Source of the DNA: Caryophanales bacterium
Lineage (GTDB): Bacteria > Bacillota > Bacilli > Exiguobacteriales > Exiguobacteriaceae
Direction: 5' to 3'
NCBI GenBank assembly: GCA_902363455.1
Contig: CABJAC010000001.1
Location: 992,001-1,056,000, forward strand
Length of the DNA stretch: 64,000 nt
The position numbers and the translations under genes are program-made. Below the pieces are notes generated by a model that was not told where the DNA came from, ran no database searches, and was given only the letters and a program-made list of their open reading frames with translations. The first letter of the stretch is position 1; every line of letters begins with the position of its first letter. Positions 63,099-64,000 of this stretch are shown here, piece by piece.

Positions 63099-63578
63099 TC
63101 AGTGTCTTTCAAAGCGATGAATCGAAAAGTCGAACGGGTTTTGATCGTCTTTTGGATGGATTATTTTTTCAGCCAAGCTGAATTCTTTTGGGATGGACGG
63201 ATAGTAGACATCGCCCTCAATGACAGCATCGATTTCTGTTGCATAGATCCGGCGGGTATATGGCAATGTTTGTTGAAATAGTTCACCACCACCAATTAGA
63301 AATACCTCTTCTTCCGTCTCTGCATAAGCCTCAAGTGCAGTCAAATCATGCCAAACGGTTACACCATCCGCCTGAAAGGAAGGATCGCGTGTGATGACGA
63401 TATTTTCACGCCCCGGTAACGGACGACCAATCGAAACAAATGTTTTGCGCCCCATAATGACCGGTTTTCCGTACGTCGTTTTTTTGAAATGGACCAAGTC
63501 GGCCGGCAAATGCCAAGGCATATCATTGTCACGACCAATCACACGGTTTTTCGAGTACGCAACGATATGGGAAATCAT
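63099..63578 (-). CDS. dfrA: Dihydrofolate reductase
   Basis: The 159-residue enzyme reduces dihydrofolate to tetrahydrofolate with NADPH. It begins [27 protein letters not shown], with the catalytic Asp in PADL, and has [18 protein letters not shown] and FLIGGGELF. It overlaps thyA by 4 bases (ATGA) in a thyA-dfrA operon, which pairs thymidylate synthesis with recycling of its folate product. Confidence 0.96.
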   Translation of the reverse strand: MISHIVAYSKNRVIGRDNDMPWHLPADLVHFKKTTYGKPVIMGRKTFVSIGRPLPGRENIVITRDPSFQADGVTVWHDLTALEAYAETEEEVFLIGGGELFQQTLPYTRRIYATEIDAVIEGDVYYPSIPKEFSLAEKIIHPKDDQNPFDFSIHRFERH

Positions 63579-64000
63579 ACAGCAACCACTCCCTTGATAT
63601 GCGGATCAGGATCATATCCTTCAATGATGATATCGTCATAAGTGAAGTCTTCAATCCGTTCGACTTGACGTGCAAAACGAATGGTCGGCAATGGTTTAGG
63701 TGTCCGGCTTAGTTGAAGATTCACTTGATCGAGGTGGTTGGAATAGATGTGCGCATCACCCAGCGTATGCACGAAATCACCGACTTCGAGTTGACAAACA
63801 TGAGCAATCATATGGGTCAGCAAAGCATAAGAGGCAATATTGAACGGAACACCTAAAAAGACATCGGCAGACCGCTGATAGAGTTGGCAGGACAATTTGC
63901 CGTTCGCGACATAAAATTGAAACAAGAGGTGGCATGGCGGCAGTGCCATCTCTTCCAATTGACCCGGGTTCCAGGCACTGACAATCAAGCGGCGTGAATC
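63575..64000 (-). CDS. thyA: Thymidylate synthase, C-terminal part
   Basis: The frame is open to the right edge of the window, so the start is outside; the TTG at 63988 is internal. The visible 141 codons carry [12 protein letters not shown], the active cysteine in [12 protein letters not shown], and [23 protein letters not shown]. It makes dTMP from dUMP with methylene-THF. About 120 N-terminal residues are missing from view. Confidence 0.95.
   Translation of the reverse strand, partial: DSRRLIVSAWNPGQLEEMALPPCHLLFQFYVANGKLSCQLYQRSADVFLGVPFNIASYALLTHMIAHVCQLEVGDFVHTLGDAHIYSNHLDQVNLQLSRTPKPLPTIRFARQVERIEDFTYDDIIIEGYDPDPHIKGVVAV

Overview
This window looks like chromosome of a low-to-moderate GC, aerobic, motile, non-sporulating member of the Bacillales, most probably Exiguobacterium or a close relative. 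The basis is gene order. From position 1 to about 44,100 it follows the Bacillus subtilis ypfA-cmk-...-qcrABC-...-panBCD-dinG-aspB-asnS-dnaD-nth-recU-ponA-yprAB-ypsA-gpsB backbone, but without spoIVA, mtrAB, aroH, the trp/his/tyrA block, dapB-mgsA-bshB1 and the rnpB gene that flank these genes in Bacillus. The genus is an inference; no rRNA or tRNA gene was recognised.

Layout. 1-6,435: tail of a PilZ protein, cmk, plsC, an S1-domain protein, der, gpsA, a small membrane protein and a lipoprotein. 6,436-9,760: hbs, then the menaquinone side-chain and ring genes hepS-menH-hepT, then ndk. 9,766-16,028: cheR, the shikimate block aroC-aroB-aroA, then ypiA-ypiB. 16,168-21,058: ypiF, the qcrABC menaquinol:cytochrome c reductase, ypjA, a YugP-type zinc membrane protease and a convergent YitT protein. 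21,177-34,180: bshA-cca-birA, panBCD behind a structured leader, dinG, ypmA-ypmB, aspB, asnS, dnaD and nth. 34,181-36,069: a small accessory patch with a DUF3800 gene, a decayed tyrosine-recombinase C-terminus and an orphan small gene. 36,070-44,224: a DUF1798-like gene, recU, the bifunctional penicillin-binding protein ponA, the yprA-yprB helicase/nuclease pair, ypsA and gpsB.

44,225-64,000 departs from the Bacillus order. It holds an FAD monooxygenase with a small membrane protein, a Nudix CoA-pyrophosphatase, a two-gene osmoprotectant ABC transporter whose permease and binding protein are fused (with a sigma-B-like promoter), a lipid kinase, an NSS sodium symporter, xpaC-telA, a dCMP deaminase, a YhaM-like HD nuclease, a CobW GTPase with an RNase H, a CNNM/CBS membrane protein, fumC, a diguanylate cyclase, and dfrA-thyA (thyA cut by the window end).

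Most of the window is ordinary housekeeping sequence. The signals that deserve a second look are non-coding: a 45-nt hairpin lying exactly between the Shine-Dalgarno and the start codon of the dCMP deaminase gene; a compact promoter/twin-hairpin/terminator unit at 55,147-55,290 that looks like a small RNA gene; the panB leader; a nested inverted repeat at 58,492-58,607 that also supplies the C-terminus of the neighbouring protein; and the recombinase relic beside the DUF3800 gene.
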